A DNA stretch of 5,808 nucleotides from contig JAJQCX010000080.1 of assembly GCA_021202495.1 (NCBI GenBank), forward strand, positions 1 through 5,808. The letters run 5' to 3'. This DNA comes from Clostridia bacterium (GTDB taxonomy: Bacteria; Bacillota; Clostridia; UMGS1883). A model generated the notes under the pieces. The model saw only the letters and a program-made list of their open reading frames with translations, made no database searches and was not told the origin of the DNA. Shown one piece after another: positions 1 through 5,807 of this stretch; positions within the stretch are counted from its first letter, which is position 1; every line of letters starts with the position of its first letter. The position numbers and the translations under genes are program-made.

Positions 1-85
1 CTCATAGAAAATTTTATATTATTTCATTGTCCTCTTGACGGGATGCAGTTCAAATTCACAAGTGTCTTTTTGTATGGTTTAAAAT

Positions 86-343
86 TTAAAATGCAAAAGC
101 CAAATCATAATCGGTGTCTGCGTATCCTCCTCCCGATACATTTTCCAAATCCGTATCGGTCAGTTTTTCTGATTTCAAAAGCATCTGTATAGCTTCCCGA
201 CATTCGTCAAGTGTAAGAGAGCCCGAGATCGTACCGCACAGCGCATAAGCCTCCTCTACGGATTTACACCGGCTTAATTTTTCTGCAAGCGTCGGATTTT
301 CTTTCAGCGCATTTATAATTTTTTCAACGTTTTTTTCTTCCAT
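86..343 (-). CDS. Nif11-type leader peptide with double-glycine site (putative bacteriocin precursor)
   Basis: Predicted 85-residue precursor. Residues about 4-55 fit the Nif11-like leader domain (VEKIINALKENPTLAEKLS, then EEAYALCG and LTLDECREAIQML), an amphipathic helical leader known from NHLM-type precursors. The leader ends in LTDTDLENVSGG (GG at residues 71-72). The predicted core is the 13-residue GYADTDYDLAFAF, acidic and aromatic, with no Cys or Ser and a single Thr. All three Cys (26, 36, 48) are in the leader. It lies 13 bases after the second ABC subunit, with an AAAGGAAAA ribosome site about 10 bases before the ATG, so it is the distal gene of the transporter operon and a likely substrate of the C39 peptidase. 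The very short core without nucleophiles makes lanthionine chemistry unlikely. A regulatory or decoy leader, or an unmodified hydrophobic peptide, are alternatives (inference). Confidence 0.86.
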   Translation of the reverse strand: MEEKNVEKIINALKENPTLAEKLSRCKSVEEAYALCGTISGSLTLDECREAIQMLLKSEKLTDTDLENVSGGGYADTDYDLAFAF

Positions 344-356
344 TATAATTTTTCCT

Positions 357-2537
357 TTATCCTATCTGCTGGCGTTCCACAAGGCTGGCAAATTTTCCGT
401 TTTTTGCAATCAATTGCTCATAGTTTCCTTCTTCGATGATTTTTCCGTTTTCCAAGTAAAGGATACGGTCGCAGTGGCGAATTGTGGAAAGCCTGTGCGC
501 GATAACAATGCGGGTGCATTTGAGAGAGTCGAGCGCGTCGGAAATGTTTTTCTGCGTCAGGTTGTCCAAAGCGCTGGTAGCCTCGTCAAACATGAGGATT
601 TTCGGCTTTGCGGCAATCGCCCGCGCAATCATCAGGCGCTGCTTTTGACCGCCCGATATGCCGCCCTGTCCTTCGGAAATCATGGTGTTCATTCCCATCG
701 GCATACGGCGTATATCATCTGCGATTCCCGCAAGCTCGGCAGCCTTCCAGGCATCATCCAAGGTGAGAGTGGGCGCAGATATTGCTATATTGGAATAAAT
801 ATCGCCCTGAAACAATTTGCCGTTTTGCATTACAACTCCGATTTTCCCGCGCAAGGTTTTGGGGTCGATTGACGACAAATCCTTTCCGTCATAGTACACG
901 GCGCCCTTCTGCGGTTTCTCCATTCCGAGCATAATGCGCATAAGCGTCGATTTTCCGCAGCCGGTGGAGCCGACCACCGCCACATATTCGCCCGACTTAA
1001 TCTTCAAGGAAAGATTGTCAAGCACGCGAGGCATATCGCTGCCGTACTGAAAGGAAACATTGTTAAGCTCCACACCTCCGGAAAGACGTGTCACCGTCTG
1101 CTGACCGTCGGATACCTCAGGCGCCGCATCGAGAATGGGCGACAAAAGATCCAGCGCCGAGCGAATATCCGCTGCCTTAAGCATATTTTCCGCCAAAACC
1201 GTAAACGCTCCGGTCAACATTCCGTAAGCGGAATTGAACGCATAGTATTGCGCGACGGATATTCCGCTTGTCAAAGCCAATCGATACATAACAACGCTTC
1301 CCACAAGCAAAATTCCGGTCGTAATCGCCGTATTGTAACGGACGACAAACGGCGGACGATATTCAACCGCAGCTCGTTTGGAATACTGCTTGCTCCACCG
1401 CATAAACGCGCGTTTCTCCGCTCCCGCGATTTTTATTTTCTGTATGCCCGAAATCAGAGCGTAGCTTACGCCGGATTCCTTCAATTCATACTCAAGCTGC
1501 TTCTTTTTAATGCGCGTCTGCACAAAAGCTGAAATCACCGAAAATATCGTTATGATAAGGATAACCGAAAATGCGGGCAGCATGAGCGCGGGCGCATAAA
1601 TGAAAATCTGCGGAATATACACAAGCGAGCAAACCGCGCTTAATCCCGATGTAAAGAGTACCGAAACAAGCATTTCTCCGAGCGTATCCGTCAGCTGCAC
1701 CATTCCCGCCAGCTCGCCCGAGCCGTAATCACGGAAAAACGCCGGCGGCAATGAGAGAATTCTCATCATCACCGTGGATTCCATGCCCAATTTGATTTTA
1801 GCTCCTATTTTTTTTGCCACAATTTCCTGTGCCGAAGATACAAAACGCCCGGACACAGTAACGCAAATCATAAAAACCGTAACCGAAAGCAGCAAAGCCG
1901 TGCTGCCGCTTTCCGCAACGCTTCCGACAATCATATTTGTAAGCTGAGGCGTCAAAAGCCCCAGCAATGCCGCAATCAGCGCAAACGAAGATACGAGCAG
2001 CGTGTCCGACGCCGAAAAAAGCCGTGTAATGTAAGAGTAGAGCTCGGAGAGCTTCATGGATTTCAGCGGAAACGAAGGATAAACGACGATTGCATCCTTT
2101 TCAAAAAGCTCCTCGGTCGCGGGTGTCACCCTCACGCGTTTTCCGCTCTTGGAATCATAATAGCGATACCCCGATACACTGTCGGGAATCAGCGCCGCCA
2201 CGGTTTTATCCTCTTTTCTCACGCCCAGCATCGCACCTGTCGCATTGCGGCTCCAGCCCTTTTCCAATGTGACGCTGCGGTGCATCATTCCGTGGGGACG
2301 GAGCTGATATTCAAGGCGCTGTTCAAAGCCCTTGATTTCCTCCGGCACCTCGCGCGACTTCAAATGATAATAGGCAAGCAGCTCGTCGACCGCGCTCTGC
2401 GTTTTCCGAGAATCGGATTGAAAGAAAAGAGAGGTTTTTAAGCCGGATACCGCATCCGCAATTCCCGCGACCGCCTGAGAAAACATCTCATCGTCATTCT
2501 TTTCCCTTTCCCGGATTTGTTCATCAAACCAACCCAT
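357..2537 (-). CDS. NHLM/NHLP bacteriocin ABC transporter, second permease/ATPase subunit without peptidase
   Basis: Predicted 726-residue ABC exporter subunit, likely the partner of the peptidase-bearing subunit encoded just upstream. The N-terminal ~165 residues (MGWFDEQIREREKNDDEMFS...) form a soluble domain that lacks the C39 Cys/His/Asp pattern; this opening is typical of the clostridial NHLM subunit 2 family as I remember it. A membrane domain spans about 175-460, with hydrophobic segments near 178-205, 213-232, 290-338 and 403-445. The nucleotide-binding domain (about 488-726) is complete: Walker A GSTGCGKST with Lys529, Gln571, signature ISGGQ at 627-631 (Ile in place of the usual Leu), Asp651-Glu652 and His681. 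AGGAGG (2546-2551), 8 bases upstream, sets the start and overlaps the stop of the previous gene; the gap is 12 bases. The equal length of the two subunits is coincidental, since their sequences differ widely. Whether it pairs as a heterodimer is inferred from gene order. Confidence 0.94.
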   Translation of the reverse strand: MGWFDEQIREREKNDDEMFSQAVAGIADAVSGLKTSLFFQSDSRKTQSAVDELLAYYHLKSREVPEEIKGFEQRLEYQLRPHGMMHRSVTLEKGWSRNATGAMLGVRKEDKTVAALIPDSVSGYRYYDSKSGKRVRVTPATEELFEKDAIVVYPSFPLKSMKLSELYSYITRLFSASDTLLVSSFALIAALLGLLTPQLTNMIVGSVAESGSTALLLSVTVFMICVTVSGRFVSSAQEIVAKKIGAKIKLGMESTVMMRILSLPPAFFRDYGSGELAGMVQLTDTLGEMLVSVLFTSGLSAVCSLVYIPQIFIYAPALMLPAFSVILIITIFSVISAFVQTRIKKKQLEYELKESGVSYALISGIQKIKIAGAEKRAFMRWSKQYSKRAAVEYRPPFVVRYNTAITTGILLVGSVVMYRLALTSGISVAQYYAFNSAYGMLTGAFTVLAENMLKAADIRSALDLLSPILDAAPEVSDGQQTVTRLSGGVELNNVSFQYGSDMPRVLDNLSLKIKSGEYVAVVGSTGCGKSTLMRIMLGMEKPQKGAVYYDGKDLSSIDPKTLRGKIGVVMQNGKLFQGDIYSNIAISAPTLTLDDAWKAAELAGIADDIRRMPMGMNTMISEGQGGISGGQKQRLMIARAIAAKPKILMFDEATSALDNLTQKNISDALDSLKCTRIVIAHRLSTIRHCDRILYLENGKIIEEGNYEQLIAKNGKFASLVERQQIG

Positions 2538-2545
2538 ACGATTTG

Positions 2546-2551
2546 CCTCCT
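2546..2551 (-). promoter_or_regulatory. Ribosome binding site of the second ABC subunit
   Basis: Perfect AGGAGG, 8 bases from the ATG at 2537. Its first bases overlap the TAG stop of the upstream ABC gene, which suggests tight translational coupling and a fixed ratio of the two subunits. Confidence 0.85.
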
Positions 2552-4730
2552 ATTCAACAGATACAAGCGCCGTATATACGCCGTTTTGAGCGTACAGCTC
2601 GTCATGAGTTCCGCGCTCCACAACCTTGCCGTGTTCCATAACAAGAATTTCGTCGCAGTCGCGCACGGTGGAAAGCCTATGCGCCACAACGATGCAGCTT
2701 ATTCCTCTGTCGCGAATTGACTGCACAACCTCATGCTCCGTCTTTGCGTCCAATGCGCTTGTCGCCTCGTCAAGTATGATTATCGTGGGGTCCTGCGCCA
2801 GCACTCGCGCAATCTCCATTCTTTGCCTTTGACCGCCGGAAAGATCCTTTCCGCCTTCGGTCAATTTATATTGATAACCGCCGTCGCGCTGCATAATATC
2901 CTCATGCAGCCTTGCGTCGCGAGCCGCCAATATCATCTCAAAGTCCGCAATGGAATTATCCCACATTTTAATGTTGTTCGCTATTGTGTCCTCAAAGAGA
3001 ATAATATCCTGATCCACAACGGCAACCGAGCCGGTAAACACGCTTCGGCGAATTTCATCTATCGGTTTTCCGTCAAACAAAATTTCTCCGCTCCAAGGCT
3101 TATACAATCCCGAAATCAGCTTTGCCAGTGTGGATTTTCCGCAGCCGGAGCCGCCGACAAATGCCACGCGTTCTCCCGGCTTCAAATCCAAGTTGAAATT
3201 TTCAATCAACGGCGGCTCCAAACGCGAATAGCCGAACGTAACGTTTCTCAATTCCACATGACCCTTGAGCTTGCCGAATTCCTCGTCGCCCTTCAAATCG
3301 TCCTCGTCCCTGCAGTTTGAATCGAGCGGATAGCTCATAACGTCCTCCACTCGTTCCATTTCGGTGCGCATTTCCTGAAGCCCCTGTCCCGCCGAAATCA
3401 GCGTAGCCGCCGGCTCGGAAAAGGAGGTCAGAAATCCCTGGAACGCCAGAACCATACCGAGTGTAAAGTTTCCCTGCATGGTGAGATACACACCGCCGGA
3501 AAGGACAATTATCCCCGCAAGATCCGATATGATATTCGGCAGCATGCCGAGATACTGATCGACGAGAGTATATTTTGTTTCCTGATTGTTGACGCTTGCC
3601 TGAAAGCCCGCCCATTTTGCGAAAAAGCCGCTTTCGACGCCGCTTACCTTAATTGTTTCAATCATCTCGATGCCCGACACGGTCGTTCCTTCCAATTTGC
3701 CCTTGTCGCGCATCTGCACTCTTGTGATGTTTATTCGCTTGCTTGAAATCAACTGCCCAATCAAGAGATTTGTTATAACCGCAGCCAGCCCGACCGCGCT
3801 TAAAATGACGCTGTAGCGGAACATTACCACCAAATAAAAAAGCATCATCGCCGCGTCGAAGAGCAGCGGAGCAAATGTGTTGACAAGAGTGTTCGCAATC
3901 TCGGAATTTGTCGTCTGCCGCTGCTGAATGTCGCCCGCCATACGTTGGGAGAAAAATTCCATCGGCAGCCTCAAAACCTTCCAAAAATACGACGCGCTGC
4001 CGTAGCTTGCCAGCTTTCCGTTAATTCGCCACTTTGCGCCCTCGGTAAGAAAGAGCGAAACAATCTGCAGCAAACATAGGAATACAAGCAGCATAAAAAA
4101 AGGCGACGTCCATTCCGAATTTGTATCCGTCAGCAAACGATCCAGGAAAACTCTGGTGAATGCCGGCTGTATCATTTCCAAAATCGAAGTCAACATCGCG
4201 GTTAAGGCAACAAAAACAAAGGCGCTTTCCGCACCCTTCAAACGTGCCGCCGCAAACGATATCATGCTTTTTCGTTTTCCTTCCGGAACGAACTCATCTC
4301 CCGGCTCAAAAAAGAGACATACGCCGGTAAACGCCTCGTCAAAATCCTCCATGCTGACAACGCAGTTGCCCTTCGCCGGGTCATTGAGGAACACTCGGTT
4401 TCCCTTAAATCCGTTCAAAACCACAAAATGATTGAAATTCCAATGAACAATGCAGGGGAAGCTTCCCTTTTCCTTCAATTGCTCCGGCTCGTAACGATAG
4501 CCCGCCGCTTTCAGCCCGTAGCGTCGTGCCGCTTTCAGCAGATTTACCGCCTTTGAGCCGTCGCGGGAAACGCCGCAGTCCAAGCGTACCTGTTCCAAAG
4601 GAATCCATTTTCCGTAATAAGCCAAAATCATCGTGAGACACGCAGCCCCGCACTCCAACGCTTCAAGCTGCATGACTACGGGAACCTTTGCCGCACCCTT
4701 TTTTATCGGCTGTTTTATTGTTCTTTTCAT
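2550..4730 (-). CDS. NHLM/NHLP bacteriocin ABC transporter with C39 peptidase, permease and ATPase domains
   Basis: Predicted 726-residue bifunctional exporter that removes double-glycine leaders and exports the peptide. Residues about 15-145 are a C39 peptidase: Gln21 (oxyanion hole), catalytic Cys27 in LECGAAC, His101 in NHFVVL and Asp117 in NDPAKG are all present, so it should be active. Residues about 165-445 are the membrane domain with several hydrophobic segments (near 170-190, 210-228, 288-330 and 395-435). The nucleotide-binding domain (about 490-726) is intact: Walker A GGSGCGKST with Lys532, Q-loop Gln574, signature LSGGQ at 630-634, Walker B with Asp654 and Glu655, and His684 in AHRLS. 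The start has GAGGAG (4740-4745) 9 bases upstream; an ATG lying between them hits a stop after three codons. LanT and PCAT exporters share this layout, but the neighbours (short HlyD and a second ABC subunit) favour the NHLM subunit 1 family. Confidence 0.95.
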   Translation of the reverse strand: MKRTIKQPIKKGAAKVPVVMQLEALECGAACLTMILAYYGKWIPLEQVRLDCGVSRDGSKAVNLLKAARRYGLKAAGYRYEPEQLKEKGSFPCIVHWNFNHFVVLNGFKGNRVFLNDPAKGNCVVSMEDFDEAFTGVCLFFEPGDEFVPEGKRKSMISFAAARLKGAESAFVFVALTAMLTSILEMIQPAFTRVFLDRLLTDTNSEWTSPFFMLLVFLCLLQIVSLFLTEGAKWRINGKLASYGSASYFWKVLRLPMEFFSQRMAGDIQQRQTTNSEIANTLVNTFAPLLFDAAMMLFYLVVMFRYSVILSAVGLAAVITNLLIGQLISSKRINITRVQMRDKGKLEGTTVSGIEMIETIKVSGVESGFFAKWAGFQASVNNQETKYTLVDQYLGMLPNIISDLAGIIVLSGGVYLTMQGNFTLGMVLAFQGFLTSFSEPAATLISAGQGLQEMRTEMERVEDVMSYPLDSNCRDEDDLKGDEEFGKLKGHVELRNVTFGYSRLEPPLIENFNLDLKPGERVAFVGGSGCGKSTLAKLISGLYKPWSGEILFDGKPIDEIRRSVFTGSVAVVDQDIILFEDTIANNIKMWDNSIADFEMILAARDARLHEDIMQRDGGYQYKLTEGGKDLSGGQRQRMEIARVLAQDPTIIILDEATSALDAKTEHEVVQSIRDRGISCIVVAHRLSTVRDCDEILVMEHGKVVERGTHDELYAQNGVYTALVSVE

Positions 4731-4743
4731 CGTTCCATGCTCC

Positions 4744-5214
4744 TCAATTTACAACAAAGGATATCGGAGAAACCTGCTCCGTCACTATTTCCGCCAAGCA
4801 TATGCCGTCCTTAAGGGATTCATCCAACACCGCCTCGTACACCCATTCGCCCGTTTGCAGCTCGCCGATGTGGAGAGCATAGTCGGGAATGTCGGAGGAT
4901 ACCGGCGTGGGCTCGGAGGAAACGGCGGAAATAACAAACTCATCTCCGTTTATTCTCACAGTCATACCCTCTTCAACAGCACCGCTGTCTTCTTTTATGT
5001 AAACGGTGGTTACACCGTCCCGTGTAATCGCGGCGGCGGAAATCACCGTTTCCAGCCTGCCGAACACGCCCCAAACGCAAATGCCTATGAGCAGCAAAAG
5101 CAGCGCGCCGAGCATCATCCACACGGGGGGATTTGCCACGCGAATGTAATCGTTTATTTGCTCGGGTGAGGAAATCCACTCAAGGCTTTTTTCCCTGAAA
5201 ATATTTTTTGCCAT
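4744..5214 (-). CDS. Short HlyD-like NHLM/NHLP bacteriocin system secretion protein
   Basis: Predicted 156-residue membrane-anchored accessory protein of the peptide exporter. Residues 1-31 are cytoplasmic (MAKNIFREKS..., with SPEQINDYIRVANPP), residues 32-51 form one hydrophobic membrane segment (VWMMLGALLLLLIGICVWGV), and the rest is an extracellular beta-rich part with a short lipoyl-like stretch (GAVEEGMTVRING). It ends in EQVSPISFVVN. Start-proximal and C-terminal features resemble the clostridial NHLM HlyD family as I know it. It is much shorter than ordinary HlyD proteins (usually about 400 residues) because it lacks the long coiled-coil hairpin that reaches an outer-membrane partner, which fits a Gram-positive envelope. 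I chose the ATG at 5214 because GGGAG (5223-5227) lies 8 bases upstream; the frame stays open to 5355, but that part runs through inverted repeats and has no ribosome site. The stop codon overlaps the ribosome site of the next gene, 13 bases ahead of its start. Confidence 0.83.
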   Translation of the reverse strand: MAKNIFREKSLEWISSPEQINDYIRVANPPVWMMLGALLLLLIGICVWGVFGRLETVISAAAITRDGVTTVYIKEDSGAVEEGMTVRINGDEFVISAVSSEPTPVSSDIPDYALHIGELQTGEWVYEAVLDESLKDGICLAEIVTEQVSPISFVVN

Positions 5215-5258
5215 TTTCTTTTCTCCCGTCTTAATTTTTTTCCGGAGTGATTTTAATA

Positions 5259-5303
5259 CATGCCAAACACATCTACCGAATAGGGAAGAGGGCGTTTGGT
5301 ATG
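5259..5303. repeat. Imperfect long-range inverted repeat upstream of the HlyD-like gene
   Basis: CATGCCAAACAC (5259-5270) pairs with GGCGTTTGGTATG (5291-5303) at 10 of 12 positions, enclosing about 21 bases. One of the two mismatches would be a G-U pair in a minus-strand transcript. With the two other hairpins it makes the gap a row of foldable segments. Confidence 0.45.
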
Positions 5304-5318
5304 ATTCTGTCTTAATAT

Positions 5319-5341
5319 GTTCCGCCGCTTCGCGGCCGAAC
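5319..5341. repeat. Inverted repeat with 3-base loop in the precursor-transporter gap
   Basis: GTTCCGCCGC (5319-5328) and GCGGCCGAAC (5332-5341) pair at 9 of 10 positions around a TTC loop. It is a second GC-rich hairpin in the same gap, lying 105 bases upstream of the HlyD-like start. No T-run follows on the minus strand (ATATTAAG). Confidence 0.6.
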
Positions 5342-5407
5342 ACGGGGGACGACACTGTAGGAGCGTATCTTACCCCGCCCGTCTAACGTCTTGCGACGAC
5401 TTAACAC

Positions 5408-5427
5408 GGGTCGGGCAAGCCCGACCC
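5408..5427. repeat. Perfect GC-rich palindrome after the second precursor
   Basis: GGGTCGGGC (5408-5416) and GCCCGACCC (5419-5427) are exact reverse complements with only AA between them. It lies 19 bases after the second precursor's stop. No T-run follows on the minus strand (GTGTTAAG), so it is not a canonical terminator for the precursors, though it may stabilise or attenuate the transcript. On the plus strand a short TATTTT follows. The form resembles short interspersed palindromes of clostridial genomes (inference). Confidence 0.7.
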
Positions 5428-5446
5428 TATTTTCCCCGGAGGCTTT

Positions 5447-5554
5447 TTAAGCAAGACGTGGTGATGTAGGTAACTTACACGCCAGCGACAATTTGTTTGT
5501 ATCGGAACCTCCGGCAACATTTTCAAGCTCCTCATCGGTCAGCTTTTTAAGCAT
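5447..5554 (-). CDS. Tiny double-glycine peptide precursor overlapping the previous gene
   Basis: Predicted 35-residue peptide beginning MLKKLTDEELENVAGG, followed by a 19-residue core, SDTNKLSLACKLPTSPRLA. The 16-residue leader is almost nothing but the exporter recognition and cleavage motif. The ATG is embedded in the end of the upstream gene (TATGCTTAA), giving an 8-base overlap in another frame. No Shine-Dalgarno sequence precedes it, so translation probably depends on termination-reinitiation at the upstream stop. The frame is open further up to 5680, but that part is basic low-complexity sequence antisense in sense to nothing known and lies in the other frame of the first precursor, so I treat it as a shadow. 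The core has one Cys, three Ser and two Thr, so one thioether or disulfide-linked dimer is possible. Alternatives are the second half of a tandem leader-core protein split by a frameshift, or a decaying copy. The GG motif makes it credible as a gene. Confidence 0.6.
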   Translation of the reverse strand: MLKKLTDEELENVAGGSDTNKLSLACKLPTSPRLA

Positions 5555-5747
5555 AATTGGTTTTCGATGGTTTTTTATGTATCGGCGGCGCCGGTTTTTT
5601 ATGTCCCGGCGGCAGTGTTTGTTTATATATTGTTTGCATTGGTTTTTTAAAGCCGCCGGAAGCCTCTTCCAGCTCCTCATCTGTCAGCTTACCCTCGTTT
5701 TCCTCTGCTTCGATTACTTCCGAATTTGTTTTTTTATTTTCTTCCAT
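5547..5747 (-). CDS. Double-glycine leader peptide with basic proline-rich repeat core (putative bacteriocin precursor)
   Basis: Predicted 66-residue secreted-peptide precursor. The leader (about residues 1-29) is rich in Glu, Asp and Asn and ends in LTDEELEEASGG, the classic double-glycine site cut by C39 peptidase exporters; such an exporter is encoded downstream. The predicted core (34 residues, from Phe after GG) has 8 Lys, 2 His and 7 Pro, no Asp or Glu, and no Cys. It contains a tandem 8-residue repeat, PPGHKKPA then PPIHKKPS. I chose the ATG at 5747 over the one at 5756 because a GAGGAG ribosome site (5758-5763) lies 10 bases from the former but only 1 base from the latter. The stop overlaps the start of the next small gene by 8 bases. 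With no Cys it cannot form lanthionine or sactionine rings; an unmodified cationic antimicrobial or signalling peptide is the likeliest role (inference). I do not recognise the core as a named family. Confidence 0.78.
   Translation of the reverse strand: MEENKKTNSEVIEAEENEGKLTDEELEEASGGFKKPMQTIYKQTLPPGHKKPAPPIHKKPSKTNYA
5565..5612 (-). repeat. Two-copy 24-base tandem repeat inside the first precursor core
   Basis: Two adjacent 24-base units encode PPGHKKPA and PPIHKKPS. Both copies share the CATAAAAAACC segment and the CCGCCG start. The repeat lies wholly in the predicted mature peptide and suggests the core grew by unit duplication. Confidence 0.8.
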
Positions 5748-5757
5748 GGTATTCATT

Positions 5758-5763
5758 CTCCTC
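5758..5763 (-). promoter_or_regulatory. Ribosome binding site of the first precursor
   Basis: Minus-strand GAGGAG. It leaves 10 bases to the ATG at 5747 but a single base to the ATG at 5756, so it supports the downstream start and an N-terminus of MEENKK. Confidence 0.65.
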
Positions 5764-5767
5764 GTAT

Positions 5768-5807
5768 AATAAGTTTATAGACCTCATTTCGAGGCTATAA
5801 ACTTATT
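5768..5807. repeat. Strong inverted repeat upstream of the precursor genes
   Basis: AATAAGTTTATAG (5768-5780) pairs with CTATAAACTTATT (5795-5807) without mismatch. The inner CCTC (5782-5785) pairs with GAGG (5791-5794), leaving a 5-base loop and one bulged base at 5781. It ends 4 bases before the GAGGAG ribosome site of the first precursor. On the minus strand it could be a hairpin in the mRNA leader or a dyad operator; it could also be the weak bidirectional terminator of a gene beyond the window, since AT-rich arms flank a GC-richer centre. No convincing -35/-10 pair is visible between it and the gene, so the promoter is probably further right, outside the window. Confidence 0.75.

Larger units (their letters stand above)
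5215..5446. other. Structured non-coding gap between precursors and transporter genes
   Basis: This 232-base gap separates the precursor pair from the transporter operon, whereas later genes are only 12-13 bases apart. It contains three inverted repeats, a small CGTC-GCAA-GACG minus-strand hairpin with a GNRA-type loop (5387-5398), and the GGGAG ribosome site of the HlyD-like gene (5223-5227). I see no convincing gene, no -35/-10 pair and no T-tailed terminator. It may be an inserted palindromic repeat, or a processing or attenuation region that sets the ratio of precursor to transporter. Confidence 0.5.

Noticed and set aside
1..85. Downstream gene or terminator after the Nif11 peptide
   Set aside because: The ATG after an AGAGG-like site meets a stop two codons later, the ATG at position 5 has no ribosome site and only 5 bases are visible, and no stem with a T-run is present. 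The operon may continue beyond the edge.
2733..3320. Long plus-strand open frame (195 codons) opposite the peptidase ABC gene
   Set aside because: It lies fully antisense to the conserved ATPase domain, has no recognisable motif or ribosome site, and reads as a shadow of the real gene.
357..4730. Recent duplication of the two ABC genes, suggested by equal length of 726 residues
   Set aside because: The N-terminal domains are unrelated in motif content and the shared residues are mainly the general ABC motifs; the equal length is chance.
2550..4730. LanT exporter of a lanthipeptide cluster
   Set aside because: The C39-ABC layout fits, but no LanM or LanB/C is present and the pairing with a second ABC subunit and a short HlyD-like protein is the NHLM pattern.
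4633..5169. Plus-strand open frame (178 codons) opposite the HlyD-like gene
   Set aside because: It is antisense to two well-supported genes, has low-complexity His/Gly/Asn content and no family motif.
5408..5427. Rho-independent terminator after the precursors
   Set aside because: The stem is good but the loop is only 2 bases (4 if the inner pair opens) and no T-run follows on the minus strand.
5555..5680. N-terminal extension of the second precursor to a 77-residue protein
   Set aside because: The extra 42 residues are basic filler in another frame of the first precursor, with no ribosome site; the GG-leader motif starts right after the internal ATG at 5554.
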